From: Clostridium sp. CAG:557 | GTDB taxonomy: Bacteria; Bacillota; Clostridia; Oscillospirales; Acutalibacteraceae | Length of the DNA stretch: 64,000 bases | Direction: 5' to 3' | Assembly: GCA_000435275.1 (NCBI GenBank) | Contig: FR883869.1 | Location: 66,210 to 130,209 of the forward strand | Part shown: positions 47,391-56,597 of the stretch, piece after piece | Layout of the letters: every line of letters begins with the position of its first letter | Position numbering within the stretch: the stretch's first letter is position 1 | Program-made: the position numbers and the translations under genes | Notes under the pieces: generated by a model | Told to the model about the DNA's origin: nothing | The model's input: the letters and a program-made list of their open reading frames with translations, nothing else | Databases searched by the model: none

Positions 47391-47450
47391 TAAGTTGCAT
47401 GGACACATTCTCTAACATTAATATTGTGTCATATTTGTCAGAGGAACGTG

Positions 47451-47633
47451 TTAACTGCATTGTAAATATTCTATGATAAAACGTTTAGGGAGTCGGTATT
47501 GTCTGCCGACCTTGATGCTTTTTATTTCTCTAGTGTGAAGCAAAGAATATGCTGTTTTCTTGCCAATATTAAACATCGTCATTAGTTCGTTTATTGACAC
47601 GACATCTGGATAATTTACAAACGTTCTCTTCAT
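47451..47633 (-). CDS. Excisionase-like DNA-binding protein
   Basis: An intact 60-residue protein with one winged-helix or MerR-like helix-turn-helix: SINELMTMFNIGKKTAYSLLHTREIKSIKVGRQYRLPKRFIIEYL, of which the GKKTAYSLLH turn and the VGRQYRLPK wing are typical of Xis-type excisionases. It lies directly upstream of the broken integrase on the same strand. It is probably a leftover of an integrated prophage or ICE and may still be translated. Confidence 0.75.
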   Translation of the reverse strand: MKRTFVNYPDVVSINELMTMFNIGKKTAYSLLHTREIKSIKVGRQYRLPKRFIIEYLQCS

Positions 47634-47939
47634 AATTTATTCGTTCTTTATTTTAAATTCTTAATAATACCTCAGCCTACTAGCCAGCATCACACGAATT
47701 TCATGTCTTCGAAGTTATTGCAAGGATGCCCCAATTGTTGGACAAGCATTTTATCAAATGTGCTAAAACATCATTTTTGAGCGAACGATAAACATTCAGA
47801 TATAAAATTTGCGTGGTAGCAAATCCACAGCTCGAGCATGAAAAAAAAACATCACAAGCAATTTAGCATAACTGGGGTATTGATTTTCAATTTACAACGC
47901 CCCATGAAAGTGAATCACAACTGAGAATGAAAATAAAAA

Positions 47940-48154
47940 AGTGCGGAAATGAGAAATTTTGGTATACTTAAGACGCAAGAAAAGTCCGATCGAACCTTGG
48001 TGAATAACCATATCCCGTTTTTCAACATGGACGAATTACCCAAGAGAACAACAGTATGTAGCACTGTTTACTAACAGATTGCACGAGTAGCAAAGTTCGG
48101 TGACCAACCCGGGTAATTCCAAAACCTGCAATACTTGAGCTTGGAGATGTAAAG
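47940..48154 (+). ncRNA. Structured leader of IS110 fragment (candidate bridge RNA)
   Basis: Immediately before the ATG of the IS110-type N-terminal fragment is a stretch of about 215 bases that is richer in GC than its surroundings. GAATTACCC (48033-48041) pairs with GGGTAATTC (48111-48119), enclosing smaller possible hairpins. In IS110-family elements the bridge RNA that specifies target and donor is encoded in this non-coding end next to the recombinase gene. The position and the fold fit, but I cannot show that it is transcribed or complete. Confidence 0.45.
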
Positions 48155-48370
48155 ATGGAAAATATTTTGACCTGTACCATGGGACTAGACGTACATAGAG
48201 ACGTAATCATAGCATGTTTGATAAAAGGAAAGTTTAATCAAAAACCTGAAATTGAAATTAGAAATTTTATCACATTTAGGCCTGATATGGAAAACTTGAA
48301 AAAGTGGATTTTAGAACAAGAATGTAAAAACGTAGCAATGTTCTTAAAATTCTATCAAATTTATTGCTGA
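48155..48370 (+). pseudogene. IS110-family transposase, N-terminal fragment
   Basis: A 71-codon frame beginning MENILTCTMGLDVHRDVIIACLIKG, the DEDD-type RuvC-like start of IS110 recombinases, through WILEQECKNVAM, then a break where ESTGVYW-type sequence is expected. The remaining catalytic residues and the C-terminal domain are missing. It is on the same strand as the C-terminal fragment at 43490-44262, but lies downstream of it, so either two copies existed or a rearrangement separated the halves. Confidence 0.75.
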
Positions 48371-49149
48371 CGCTTGTTTGATTAACATTATATTTTAGTG
48401 CAAGCTTTTCTGTGTCTTGCATTCTTTTATCATGTAACTAAAAAAAATTGGTCTTGCAGTGACAAATTTTTAATGGCTTTGCACAAGCCTTGATTTTTTA
48501 TTAACTTTATCCATCTTGTTAAACTTTGATAGCAGCTTGTTGATCCATATTTATATTTTCGAAAATAGTGTTACATGAAATTTCTGCAACAAAATCTTCA
48601 TGCTCGTTTATTTTTAAAAACGTTTTTTATTATCTTTTTTGTCCATATTTTTCTGTACTTTTTCAAAATAGGCTTTTTATTTTGTTTATGTTACGATGAT
48701 TAATCACAACTCTGCCTCCAAATTATTTGAACTTTTTTAAATAACCAGGAGGTTTAAGGATACCTAATGTAATACCAAAAAATTCAACTATATACAGACA
48801 TAACCTCATAATAACCGTTACCCTTTGTCTATTTAGCAAGCTACAAAAAATTCAAAGTTTAAATGTAAAGTCGGGTATCGTACTATTTTCTGTACATTCT
48901 TGAAAGAAAATTTTAAATTTCTCCTGGCTAAATAAATTTATGCATACATTCAAACAACGCCAAATTATTCCAACTATTTGGTCGTTTATAAAGTTGAAAC
49001 TTTTAGTAATACAAAGCTTTTCTCCGTAAATAAAATCCTTAAAATAGCAAAAAATTAAAAAGAATCGATTTTTTTTATGTAGAAAGATCTTGATTCTTTG
49101 GTTGCTTTATTATCTTTTGTATAAAAATATTTTTGGTAGATTAATAAAA
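48371..49149. other. Non-coding, degraded stretch
   Basis: No gene can be supported. On the minus strand near 48560-48720 a short in-frame run with ENEHEDF-like and DQQAAIKV segments might be a dead gene, but stops are too frequent to be sure. Confidence 0.3.
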
Positions 49150-49978
49150 GAGCAGAAAATTTTTTAGAGCGTGTTAACACAAAGAGATAACAAGCGAGGA
49201 AATATTTGGTATAATAGAAAGATGAAAATAAAGAAAAAGCAGATTGAAAAGATAAAAAAACGCATGCTGATCGAGATAAAACCAGCAAAAATATCAAAAC
49301 AGAAATTCTTGAATGCATTATATGGTAGAAAACGGATGCAAATGAAGGGTATTGCAAAAAAAACTGGAATTGGCATACAATTTACATGAAGTTTAGTAGA
49401 CAGACGCGGAACAGAACAATACAGAGAATTTTCGACGAGCTTTAAGAACAGAAAATTATCGATATTCAAAGTGAAGTTTTATGCTTGGATAGCACTAGCA
49501 TAAAGGTTTGTCCTAATGCTTCTGGAACCAGAAAAGCAAGTGGTGAACAAAGCATTAGTCGCTCAAAAGGGGGCAAACAACAAAGATGCACACAGCTTGT
49601 GTATCTGAAAAATTTGCCTTAAAAATTCAATTTTCAGCAGGAAACCGTCATGATGCACCAGAAGACCAAAAATTTATCGAATCGCTTAGTTGTAAAGCCG
49701 GGTGCTATTTGCTTATGAACCATGCTTGCGAAGATAACAAAACTTAAGCCTTTCCATTCATGCAAGAGCTTATTCCTATTGTTCCTCCAAGGAAAAACAG
49801 AAAACTTCCTTGGCAATATGACACAAAACTTTACAAGTGTCGCAACGAAGTTGAGCGTTTTTTCCTTCGTATTAAGCGATTTCGCAAAGTTTTTACTCAC
49901 TATGACAAACTTGATATTATCTATTTTTCTATTGTAACTTTGGCTTTAATTTTTGATGTTCTTTTTACGTGATCACAC
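49150..49978 (+). mobile_element. Decayed IS5-like element, copy B
   Basis: A promoter-like start, a broken two-part transposase and terminal repeats. Readable pieces on the plus strand: KKKQIEKIKKRMLIEIKPAK, then LCLDSTSIKVCPNASGTRKA with a stop and shift, and the C-terminal LPWQYDTKLYKCRNEVERFF followed by LRIKRFRKVFTHYDKLDII. That is the DDE-type C-terminal region of IS5/IS427 elements. Its right end (near GTGATCACACTTTAG) cuts into a gene remnant. The second copy is inverted at 42056-42830. Confidence 0.78.
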
Positions 49979-49983
49979 TTTAG

Positions 49984-50196
49984 ATATTGCCGCGCAGCCG
50001 ATTACCACTTTTCTTTTGCCTTTCATACAATACCGAGCAAACCGTACTGATATTAGCTCCGAAGAGCTTGAAAAAATATACAAGAGCTCTGACACATTAA
50101 TGAAATAAGCCGTTTGTTAGATCAACGTCTAATTAAAAAGCCAACTTTGAAAGATTTTAAAAATGGTAAATGCATCGATTCCCATATAACAGATTA
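49984..50196 (+). pseudogene. 3' remnant of a gene cut by IS copy B
   Basis: Starting right at the end of IS copy B the frame DIAAQPITTFLLPFIQYRAN, then TDISSEELEKIYKSSDTL, runs on through one frameshift near 50100 to NEISRLLDQRLIKKPTLKDF and ends in IDSHITD and a stop. It reads like the last 75 codons of a real protein that I do not recognise. A strong terminator follows at 50219. Confidence 0.5.
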
Positions 50197-50218
50197 AAAA
50201 TATGATTTTTTACAAAAG

Positions 50219-50258
50219 AAAACCCAATTGCAGAAAGCAATTAGGTTTCTTTTTTTAT
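50219..50258 (+). terminator. Rho-independent terminator
   Basis: AGAAAACCCAATTGC pairs with GCAATTAGGTTTCT (one mismatch) and is followed by seven T residues. It closes the gene remnant and separates the degraded region from the phage genes. Confidence 0.85.
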
Positions 50259-50344
50259 ACAAACGCGCTGTTAGATAAAGCTTAACACAGTTACTAATAA
50301 TTTTAATATATTTAATTATGTTTTATTTATTTGAATGTTTCAAA

Positions 50345-50731
50345 TTAGTTATGCCGCGTGTATCTACGTTCAGTGCATCTTTTTGTATTCTGACATAATT
50401 TATAAAGACAAAAAGAAAAAAACATTGTTCCTGTTACTGACAGCACAACCAAAACTACACCTATAATTAATAAAAAGTGCCCATTGTCAGCTAAATCCGA
50501 TGAAGCTAAATTTCTTTGGATAAATCCAAATTCTTTTGAACCTTTTTGAGTGCTTTCATTTAACTCTATCTTCCAATCTTCCTCTGAAAGCTCTTCATCA
50601 CTTTGGCTTGTACTTTCCTCCGCCGATACTATCCTTAGACCAACTTTTCCTATTTTATTTGTGTTTACTTTTACCAGTAACATCGTCATAAATAAAATTA
50701 TAAGGCTTAAAACTTTAATCACTTTTTTCAT
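50345..50731 (-). CDS. Small exported or membrane protein, unknown
   Basis: A 128-residue protein with an N-terminal hydrophobic segment (about 5-23), an acidic Ser/Glu-rich loop (AEESTSQSDEELSEEDW) and a second membrane span at about 84-110, then a basic Cys-containing tail (CLYKLCQNTKRCTERR). No family is recognised. A good AGGAGG lies before its ATG. It is divergent from the terminase genes and sits at the left edge of the phage block, so it could be a phage-linked or a host gene. Confidence 0.65.
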   Translation of the reverse strand: MKKVIKVLSLIILFMTMLLVKVNTNKIGKVGLRIVSAEESTSQSDEELSEEDWKIELNESTQKGSKEFGFIQRNLASSDLADNGHFLLIIGVVLVVLSVTGTMFFSFCLYKLCQNTKRCTERRYTRHN

Positions 50732-50900
50732 GCTTTGTGCTCCTCCTGCGTTTATTTACTTTTTAATAATACCACATTATACAGGTTTAAAACAATATTC
50801 CTGTATTTTTTTATTTTTATTTTTCACGTTTTCTTCAAAAAGGCAAATTTTTATACTTTTTTGGCGTTGTTTGAAAACATAAAAAGGAGGCTTACTTGAT

Positions 50901-51392
50901 TTGAAATATTTTTCTAAAAAAGGGTTGACTCATCGTGAATATTTATTTTGTGGCAATTATGTTAATTCAGGCGATGTTAAAAAATCAGCTTTGATGGCTG
51001 GCTATAAGGTTGAACCTGAGTGTGTTGGTCAAAAACTTTTACAGCGCGATGACATCAATTCTAAAATCGATGAATTATACACACAAAAAAAGAAAAATCT
51101 TCTCTATAAGGCTTGCAGCGGCTATGAGAAATTAGCTTTCGGCAACGTTTCTGATGCGATTAAACTGATTTATTCTGAAAATCTCCCTTTGGACACCATC
51201 TGTAAGATGGATCTTTTTAATGTTGCTGAAATAAAAAAACCTCGCGACGGGATGCTTGAAATTAAATTCTTTGACCGGTTTAAAGCGCTCGAAAAATTGC
51301 AACAACTAGACTTTTTGGGGGACAATCAAAATTTATCATTTTACGATGCGATAGAAAATAGTGTTAAATCTTTAAATGTCTCTGACATCTAA
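50901..51392 (+). CDS. terS: Phage terminase small subunit
   Basis: A 163-residue protein starting at TTG, ten bases after AAGGAGG (50884-50890). It has a DNA-binding helix-turn-helix in the first 60 residues: LTHREYLFCGNYVNSGDVKKSALMAGY, then a QKLLQRDDINSKIDEL helix. This is the Terminase_2 pattern, which recognises phage DNA for packaging. It is the first gene of the phage block and is followed at once by the large subunit. Confidence 0.88.
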   Translation: MKYFSKKGLTHREYLFCGNYVNSGDVKKSALMAGYKVEPECVGQKLLQRDDINSKIDELYTQKKKNLLYKACSGYEKLAFGNVSDAIKLIYSENLPLDTICKMDLFNVAEIKKPRDGMLEIKFFDRFKALEKLQQLDFLGDNQNLSFYDAIENSVKSLNVSDI

Positions 51393-51405
51393 GGTGGTGC
51401 GTTTT

Positions 51406-52665
51406 TTGGATTTCAATTCTTTTTCTAAAAAACAAATAACTGCGCTGTCTTGGTGGTATGACCCTTTTCTTTTACGTCGGTATGATGCCTTGATTTGCGA
51501 TGGCGCCATTCGAAGTGGAAAAACTCTTTGCATGGGCATTTCTTTTGTGGCTTGGGCTATGAAAAATTTTGATTCTTCTTCCTTTGCTATCTGCGGAAAA
51601 ACTCTTGGAGCTATTAAACGAAACTTAATTGACCCTATTTTACCAGTTTTGACTGATGTTGGATTTTCTTGTCGTTTTAAAATTTCTGAAAATTTGCTTG
51701 TTATAAATTGGGGACGAATTCAAAACAAATTTTATCTTTTCTCCGGCAAAGACGAAGCTAGTGCTTCTCTTATTCAGGGTATCACTTTATCCGGTGTCCT
51801 CTTTGACGAAGTCGCTTTAATGCCTCAATCATTCGTCGAGCAGGCTTTGGCAAGATGCTCTGTTGCCGGTTCAAAATTTTGGTTCAACTGCAATCCAGAA
51901 TACCCTCAGCACTGGTTTTATCAAGAATGGATTAAAAATGCTGCCAATAAAAATGTGCTTTATTTACACTTTACCATGGACGACAATCCATCTCTTTCTG
52001 CCGAAATTAAACAGCGTTATGCAGCTTTATACAGCGGAACTTTCTATGAGCGTTTTATCGAGGGGCGTTGGGTGGCTGCTCAGGGAAATGTTTATCCAGA
52101 AATGTGTTGCGCCGACGCTTTTGTTGATGTTCCTGACGTCAAATTTGAAAAATATATGATTTCTTGCGACTACGGCACGGTTAATCCGACTTCTATGGGT
52201 CTTTGGGCTAAATTTAACGATGTTTGGTACCGAATTCGCGAATATTATTATGACTCTAGAAAAACGGGAACCTCTAAAACTGACGAGGAACACTACGCTG
52301 CACTTTGCGAATTGGCGGACAATCTTAAAATCACGGCTGTTACTGTTGACCCTTCTGCTGCTAGCTTTATTACTTTAATTCGGCGGCATGCTAAATTTAA
52401 AGTAATTCCTGCCAAAAATAACGTTGTAAACGGCATTCGTAAGGTTTCTGCGGCTTTGAAAAACAAGTCTTTATTAATTTGCAACTCTTGCAAAGATTCT
52501 ATGCGCGAATTTTCTCTGTATCGCTGGGAAGATTCTTTGAGCAAAGACGTTCCTGTTAAGGAAAATGACCATGCTATGGATGATATTCGCTATTTTGTTT
52601 CTACTTTGATGGAAGACATTTACGATGATGACACATTTTTTGCTTTCGCTTGCAAACGATATTGA
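51406..52665 (+). CDS. terL: Phage terminase large subunit
   Basis: I favour TTG at 51406, seven bases after AAGGTGGTG; an ATG at 51376 overlaps the previous gene and is the alternative. The product has about 419 residues. The ATPase contains a Walker A-like CDGAIRSGKT, Walker B VLFDEVAL and coupling region WFNCNPEYPQHW; the nuclease contains SCDYGTVNPTSMGLW, TVDPSA and DHAMDDIRYF with the metal-binding acids. It packages DNA into the capsid and cuts it. Closest in layout to PBSX-type terminases. No lesion is seen. Confidence 0.95.
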   Translation: MDFNSFSKKQITALSWWYDPFLLRRYDALICDGAIRSGKTLCMGISFVAWAMKNFDSSSFAICGKTLGAIKRNLIDPILPVLTDVGFSCRFKISENLLVINWGRIQNKFYLFSGKDEASASLIQGITLSGVLFDEVALMPQSFVEQALARCSVAGSKFWFNCNPEYPQHWFYQEWIKNAANKNVLYLHFTMDDNPSLSAEIKQRYAALYSGTFYERFIEGRWVAAQGNVYPEMCCADAFVDVPDVKFEKYMISCDYGTVNPTSMGLWAKFNDVWYRIREYYYDSRKTGTSKTDEEHYAALCELADNLKITAVTVDPSAASFITLIRRHAKFKVIPAKNNVVNGIRKVSAALKNKSLLICNSCKDSMREFSLYRWEDSLSKDVPVKENDHAMDDIRYFVSTLMEDIYDDDTFFAFACKRY

Positions 52666-52687
52666 TTTTATTTAAAGGAGTGATTTG

Positions 52688-53839
52688 ATGAAATTTTTTA
52701 AAATTCGTAAAAAAAATGAGTACTCGGCTGTTCAAACTGTTCCTGCGCCTGCCAAAACTCATCCTTTTTACGAATTGAACAACTATAATCCCAGGGTCGA
52801 CGCCGAATATGAACTTTACACTTTACTACGTGAGGCTGTTCCAATTATCGACGCGGCTATTTGTAAAACCGTTCGGCTCGTGGGAAGCTTCAAAATTAAC
52901 TGCGAGGACAAGGAGGTGGAATTTTTATTAAACCAGTTCATTTCTCATGTGAAGGTAAATTCTTGTGAAAACGGTTTGAATGCTTTTATTTCCACCTACC
53001 TCGACCAGATGCTCACTTATGGCACGGCTATTGGTGAAATTGTCCCTAATACCCTTAACAACGACATTGCTGCCCTTTACAACGCCTCCCTCAAGGACGT
53101 TAAACTGCAAGTTGGAAAAAATCCGCTTAATTTGGAGGTCTGCAAAAAAGGTGAAAACGGTAAGGCTATTCCGTTGCAATATCAGAATTTGTTGCTGGTT
53201 ACTCCTTTAAAACCTGAACCCGGCAAAATTTATGGTACTTCTGTTTTGAAAGGTTTGCCCTTTATCAGCGGAATTTTGCTTAACATTTATCACAGCATTA
53301 ACGCTAACTGGGAACGCGTTGGAAATGTCCGCTTTGCTGTTACTTATAAGCCTGGCCCTGACGCCAGCGAAAAAGCTTATGCAAAAGAGCGCGCTATGCA
53401 GGTGGCTGATGAATGGAGTCGTGCTATGAATTCTTCTTGTGGTGTGAGCGATTTCGTTTCTGTGGGAGATGTGAGCATCAAAGTTATCGGTGCTGACAAT
53501 CAGGTTTTAGACAGCCAGGTACCAGTTCGTCAAATGTTGGAGCAAATCGTTGCTAAGTTGGCTATTCCTCCTTTTATTTTGGGCCTTTCTTGGTCTACTA
53601 CCGAAAAAATGTCTGCTCAGCAGGCCGATATTTTAACAAGTGAATTAGAATTTTATAGACGGTGCCTCGACCCAGTTATTGAAAAAATTTGTAACAAATG
53701 GCTCGCTTTTAACGGCCTTTCTGCTCACTTTAACATCGTTTGGGATAACATCAATTTACAGGACGAAGTCGAAAGTGCTAACGCTAGGTTAATGTCCGCT
53801 AGAGCCGCCGAAATTGAAAAAAGATTGGAGAATATTTAA
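52688..53839 (+). CDS. Phage portal protein
   Basis: A 383-residue portal, taking ATG at 52688 (seven bases after AAAGGAG; a TTG three bases earlier is less favourable). Helix-rich, with IIDAAICKTVRLVGSFKI near 54-71, YGTAIGEIVPN near 112-122 and PPFILGLSWSTTEKMSAQQADILTSE near 296-321 (given in part), the usual portal stem and wing regions. It forms the dodecameric ring through which DNA enters. It ends in TAATG overlap with the next gene. Confidence 0.93.
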   Translation: MKFFKIRKKNEYSAVQTVPAPAKTHPFYELNNYNPRVDAEYELYTLLREAVPIIDAAICKTVRLVGSFKINCEDKEVEFLLNQFISHVKVNSCENGLNAFISTYLDQMLTYGTAIGEIVPNTLNNDIAALYNASLKDVKLQVGKNPLNLEVCKKGENGKAIPLQYQNLLLVTPLKPEPGKIYGTSVLKGLPFISGILLNIYHSINANWERVGNVRFAVTYKPGPDASEKAYAKERAMQVADEWSRAMNSSCGVSDFVSVGDVSIKVIGADNQVLDSQVPVRQMLEQIVAKLAIPPFILGLSWSTTEKMSAQQADILTSELEFYRRCLDPVIEKICNKWLAFNGLSAHFNIVWDNINLQDEVESANARLMSARAAEIEKRLENI

Positions 53840-54822
53840 TGAAAGACGGTTTTGTTATAAAAAGTAGTCCGGATTACATTTTGGAACAGCGCGATTTGGA
53901 TTTGATTAACAATTACACTCGCCGCAAACTTTCTAAAGATGAGGTTTATATCTTCTCTGTTGTGCTCTGCGACAACGAAGTAGACAGAGAATTTGAAAAG
54001 TTTTCTAATGATGCGCTTGAACAATTGGCTCCGATGTTTATCGGTAAAACCGGTATTTTAAATCACGACGCTAAAAGCGAAAATCAGATGGCTAGAATTT
54101 TTGCCTGCGAAGTCGAAAAAGTTCCAGGAAAAGTTAATTCCGTTGGAGAACCGTACTTTCGGCTCGTGGCTAGGGCTTATATGCCTCGGTGCGAAAAAAA
54201 CAACGACTTTATTTTGGAGATTGATTCCGGAATTAAAAAAGAAGTAAGTGTGGGATGTGCGGTTAAAAATATGACTTGCTCTATTTGCGGCTGCGATATT
54301 AAATCTGAACCTTGCACTCACAGAAAAGGTGAGATTTATAACGATTCCCTTTGTTATGTCATTTTAAGTGAGCCTTTGGATGCTTACGAATGGTCTTTTG
54401 TTGCGGTTCCAGCACAAAAAAATGCGGGTGTTATAAAAATGTTCCATTATTCTTCGAAGGGAGGTGCTAATTGTATGAATGACATTATTAAATCTATTAA
54501 AAACGGCGAGGCTGTTAATATTTCTGCTGAACAGGCTCGCGATTTGTCTAAGTTGATTTGTGAGTTGGAACGTCTTGCAAGTGAGGGTAAAGAATACTTT
54601 AATGACTTGAAACGCGAGGTTATTCGGCTTTGCGCTTTGACTCAGCCCGAAATTAACAGCGAGGTTATGGACAATGTGGCTTCTAAGATGAGTCTGTCTG
54701 AACTTAAGGCCTTTAAAAAAGCCTTTGAGCTTAAGTCTGAAGAAATTTTGCCGGCTAAACCTCAGCTTTCTGCCTTAAAAAAAGAAACTGTTTTGCGAAA
54801 AAATAATGACTTTAAAATGTAG
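53839..54822 (+). CDS. Probable prohead protease/scaffold protein
   Basis: A 327-residue protein. Residues 55-205 show GILNHDAKSENQMARIF, then IKKEVSVGCAV, a CSICGCDIKSEPCTHRKG zinc-like knuckle, and DAYEWSFVAVPAQ, the pattern of PBSX-type (XkdF-like) prohead proteases. Residues 215-320 are charged and helical, fitting a scaffold. The start codon overlaps the portal stop by one base. The catalytic residues are not certain by eye, so I call it probable. Confidence 0.75.
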   Translation: MKDGFVIKSSPDYILEQRDLDLINNYTRRKLSKDEVYIFSVVLCDNEVDREFEKFSNDALEQLAPMFIGKTGILNHDAKSENQMARIFACEVEKVPGKVNSVGEPYFRLVARAYMPRCEKNNDFILEIDSGIKKEVSVGCAVKNMTCSICGCDIKSEPCTHRKGEIYNDSLCYVILSEPLDAYEWSFVAVPAQKNAGVIKMFHYSSKGGANCMNDIIKSIKNGEAVNISAEQARDLSKLICELERLASEGKEYFNDLKREVIRLCALTQPEINSEVMDNVASKMSLSELKAFKKAFELKSEEILPAKPQLSALKKETVLRKNNDFKM

Positions 54823-54859
54823 TTTATCAAAAATTAATTGAAATATTGGAGGAATATCA

Positions 54860-55864
54860 ATGGCTTTTTATGATTCTTTAAAACTTGAAAAGGGTATGTA
54901 CAATTCGGGATTTACCAAAACTTTAGAGTCTATCGACCCTTCAGAAGCTTATGAGGGCTCCGATTTTGCCGGTTTGGATGCTTATGAACGTCAATTAAAA
55001 CGCTTTAACATTAAAGTTAAAGGGCAAAATTCTGACATCGTTGACAGCTTCTTTCAAACGGCAGACTCTGCTGTTTTATTTCCAGAATTCGTAAAAAGAA
55101 GCGTTTTGATGGGCATGGAAGCTTTTAACACACTGCCTTCTATCGTGGCAACCGTTACAAACGTTGAAAATAACGATTACAGAACTATAAAATCTACTAC
55201 AGATAGCACTGCTGGAAACGCTACAAGTGAAACAAATGAACTGCCAAAAACTGTTATTCAAACAAAAACAAGCCTCGTTACAATGAAAAAACGTGGTAGA
55301 ATCATTGCTACTTCTTATGAGGCTTTACGTCACAAACGCCTAGATCTATTTGCTGTTACCCTTAGAAAAATCGGCGCTGATATTGCCAGAGCTCAACTTG
55401 GTGATGCTGTTGATGTTTTAATAAACGGTGATGAATCTGGAACTGCTGCTGCAGCTGTTTCTCCGGTTAGTTCGAGTGAAATAGCTTATGCAGATTTAGT
55501 TGAGTTATGGGCAAATCTTTCTGGCTATGAATTGAACACCATCTTGGCTAACACCGAAACTATGCAGGCTCTTCTTGCTTTATCAGAATTAAAAGATGCT
55601 CAAACTCTTCTCAATTTTAAAGGTGCCGGTCAAGTTGTTACTCCTTTGGGCGCTACTTTACATCGTGTTGATGCCGTCGCTGATAATACCATCGTTGGTT
55701 TCGATAAAAACTGCGCTTTAGAAATGGTTCAGGTTGGTGACTTAATCGTTGACTATGACAAGCTTATAGACAAACAACTTGAAAGAGCCACAGTTAGTGC
55801 TACTGCCGGTTTTGCAAAAATTTTTGCGGATTCTGCTAAAAAAATGACTTACACCACTGCTTAA
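54860..55864 (+). CDS. Phage major capsid protein
   Basis: A 334-residue protein with an HK97-like character: an N-terminal helical arm, then KGQNSDIVDSFFQTADSAVLFPEFVKR, then STAGNATSETNELPKTVIQTKT and a strand-rich region ending in LVTMKKRGRIIATSYEALRH. GTAAAAVSPVSSSEIAYADLVELWANL follows in the A-domain (all cited in part). Strong GGAGG upstream. Position after the protease/scaffold gene supports the call. Length is normal. Confidence 0.93.
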   Translation: MAFYDSLKLEKGMYNSGFTKTLESIDPSEAYEGSDFAGLDAYERQLKRFNIKVKGQNSDIVDSFFQTADSAVLFPEFVKRSVLMGMEAFNTLPSIVATVTNVENNDYRTIKSTTDSTAGNATSETNELPKTVIQTKTSLVTMKKRGRIIATSYEALRHKRLDLFAVTLRKIGADIARAQLGDAVDVLINGDESGTAAAAVSPVSSSEIAYADLVELWANLSGYELNTILANTETMQALLALSELKDAQTLLNFKGAGQVVTPLGATLHRVDAVADNTIVGFDKNCALEMVQVGDLIVDYDKLIDKQLERATVSATAGFAKIFADSAKKMTYTTA

Positions 55865-55883
55865 TTTGAAGGGATGATTAGTT

Positions 55884-56249
55884 TTGGATACCGAAAAAAT
55901 TGTTGAACGTTTTGCATTACTATCTAGTTTGACTCTGGAAGAAGCAAGTACATTTACATACATTTGTAATGATGCAAAAAATGAAATCATTTCAAAACTT
56001 TTGCCCGACACGGATTTGACTTTGCACAGTGAGCGGCTTATTGCCGCCGCTGCTGCTTTAAGTCTTTACAGATATATGCAGCTTAAGGCTTTAAATCAAA
56101 CTACAGAGTCATTTTCTGCTGGAGATGTTACTGTTAAGGAAAATATGAACCAAGCTGTCAAAATCGCTTTTGATATTTGGTTGAATGAAAAAGCTAAAAT
56201 TGCAGATTTACTTATTGACAACGATTTTGTGTTTTGGCGGGTGATTTAA
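55884..56249 (+). CDS. Head-tail connector protein
   Basis: A 121-residue helical protein starting at TTG. EKIVERFALLSSLTLEEAS near 4-22 and AAALSLYRYMQLKAL near 52-66 fit the gp6/XkdH-type head-tail connectors that follow the capsid gene. Neighbour order supports this; sequence alone is weak. Confidence 0.7.
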   Translation: MDTEKIVERFALLSSLTLEEASTFTYICNDAKNEIISKLLPDTDLTLHSERLIAAAAALSLYRYMQLKALNQTTESFSAGDVTVKENMNQAVKIAFDIWLNEKAKIADLLIDNDFVFWRVI

Positions 56250-56597
56250 ATGTTTAGTAATTGCGTTTCACGTTTGATAAACAAATTTGGCAGAAATGTT
56301 GATATCATCTTTAGCGATAGCAATAAAACTTCGGCAAAAGCCTTTATTCAACCACTTAAGCTTAAAGACCAAACTTATATGGGTGGAAAATGTATTGACA
56401 TTGGTTACTTAAATGGCAAAAATTATTTATACATTGGAGATAAAAATGCTCGACTTGATTTGTTGCCCTTTAACACAAAAATACTAACAAATCATGAAAG
56501 CTTTGTTGTAAAAAGAGCTCAAGCCGTTTATCTGGGAGAAACCGTTTTATACGTTTGGGCAGTAATTCAAGTGTTCGTGGAGGATGACACTTTATGA
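56250..56597 (+). CDS. Phage neck/head-closure protein
   Basis: A 115-residue strand-rich protein (YIGDKNARLDLLPFNTKI and FVVKRAQAVYLGETVLYVWAV segments). It starts one base after the previous stop and overlaps the next gene by ATGA, so it belongs to the packed late operon. By position it should be a head-closure or tail-joining protein. Confidence 0.65.
   Translation: MFSNCVSRLINKFGRNVDIIFSDSNKTSAKAFIQPLKLKDQTYMGGKCIDIGYLNGKNYLYIGDKNARLDLLPFNTKILTNHESFVVKRAQAVYLGETVLYVWAVIQVFVEDDTL

Noticed and set aside
47640..47930. Attachment site near the excisionase
   Set aside because: I looked for a repeat shared with the right edge of the phage block and could not find one by eye.
49055..49469. Overlapping minus-strand frames
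   Set aside because: They are antisense to the start of IS copy B and have no ribosome site or recognisable domain.
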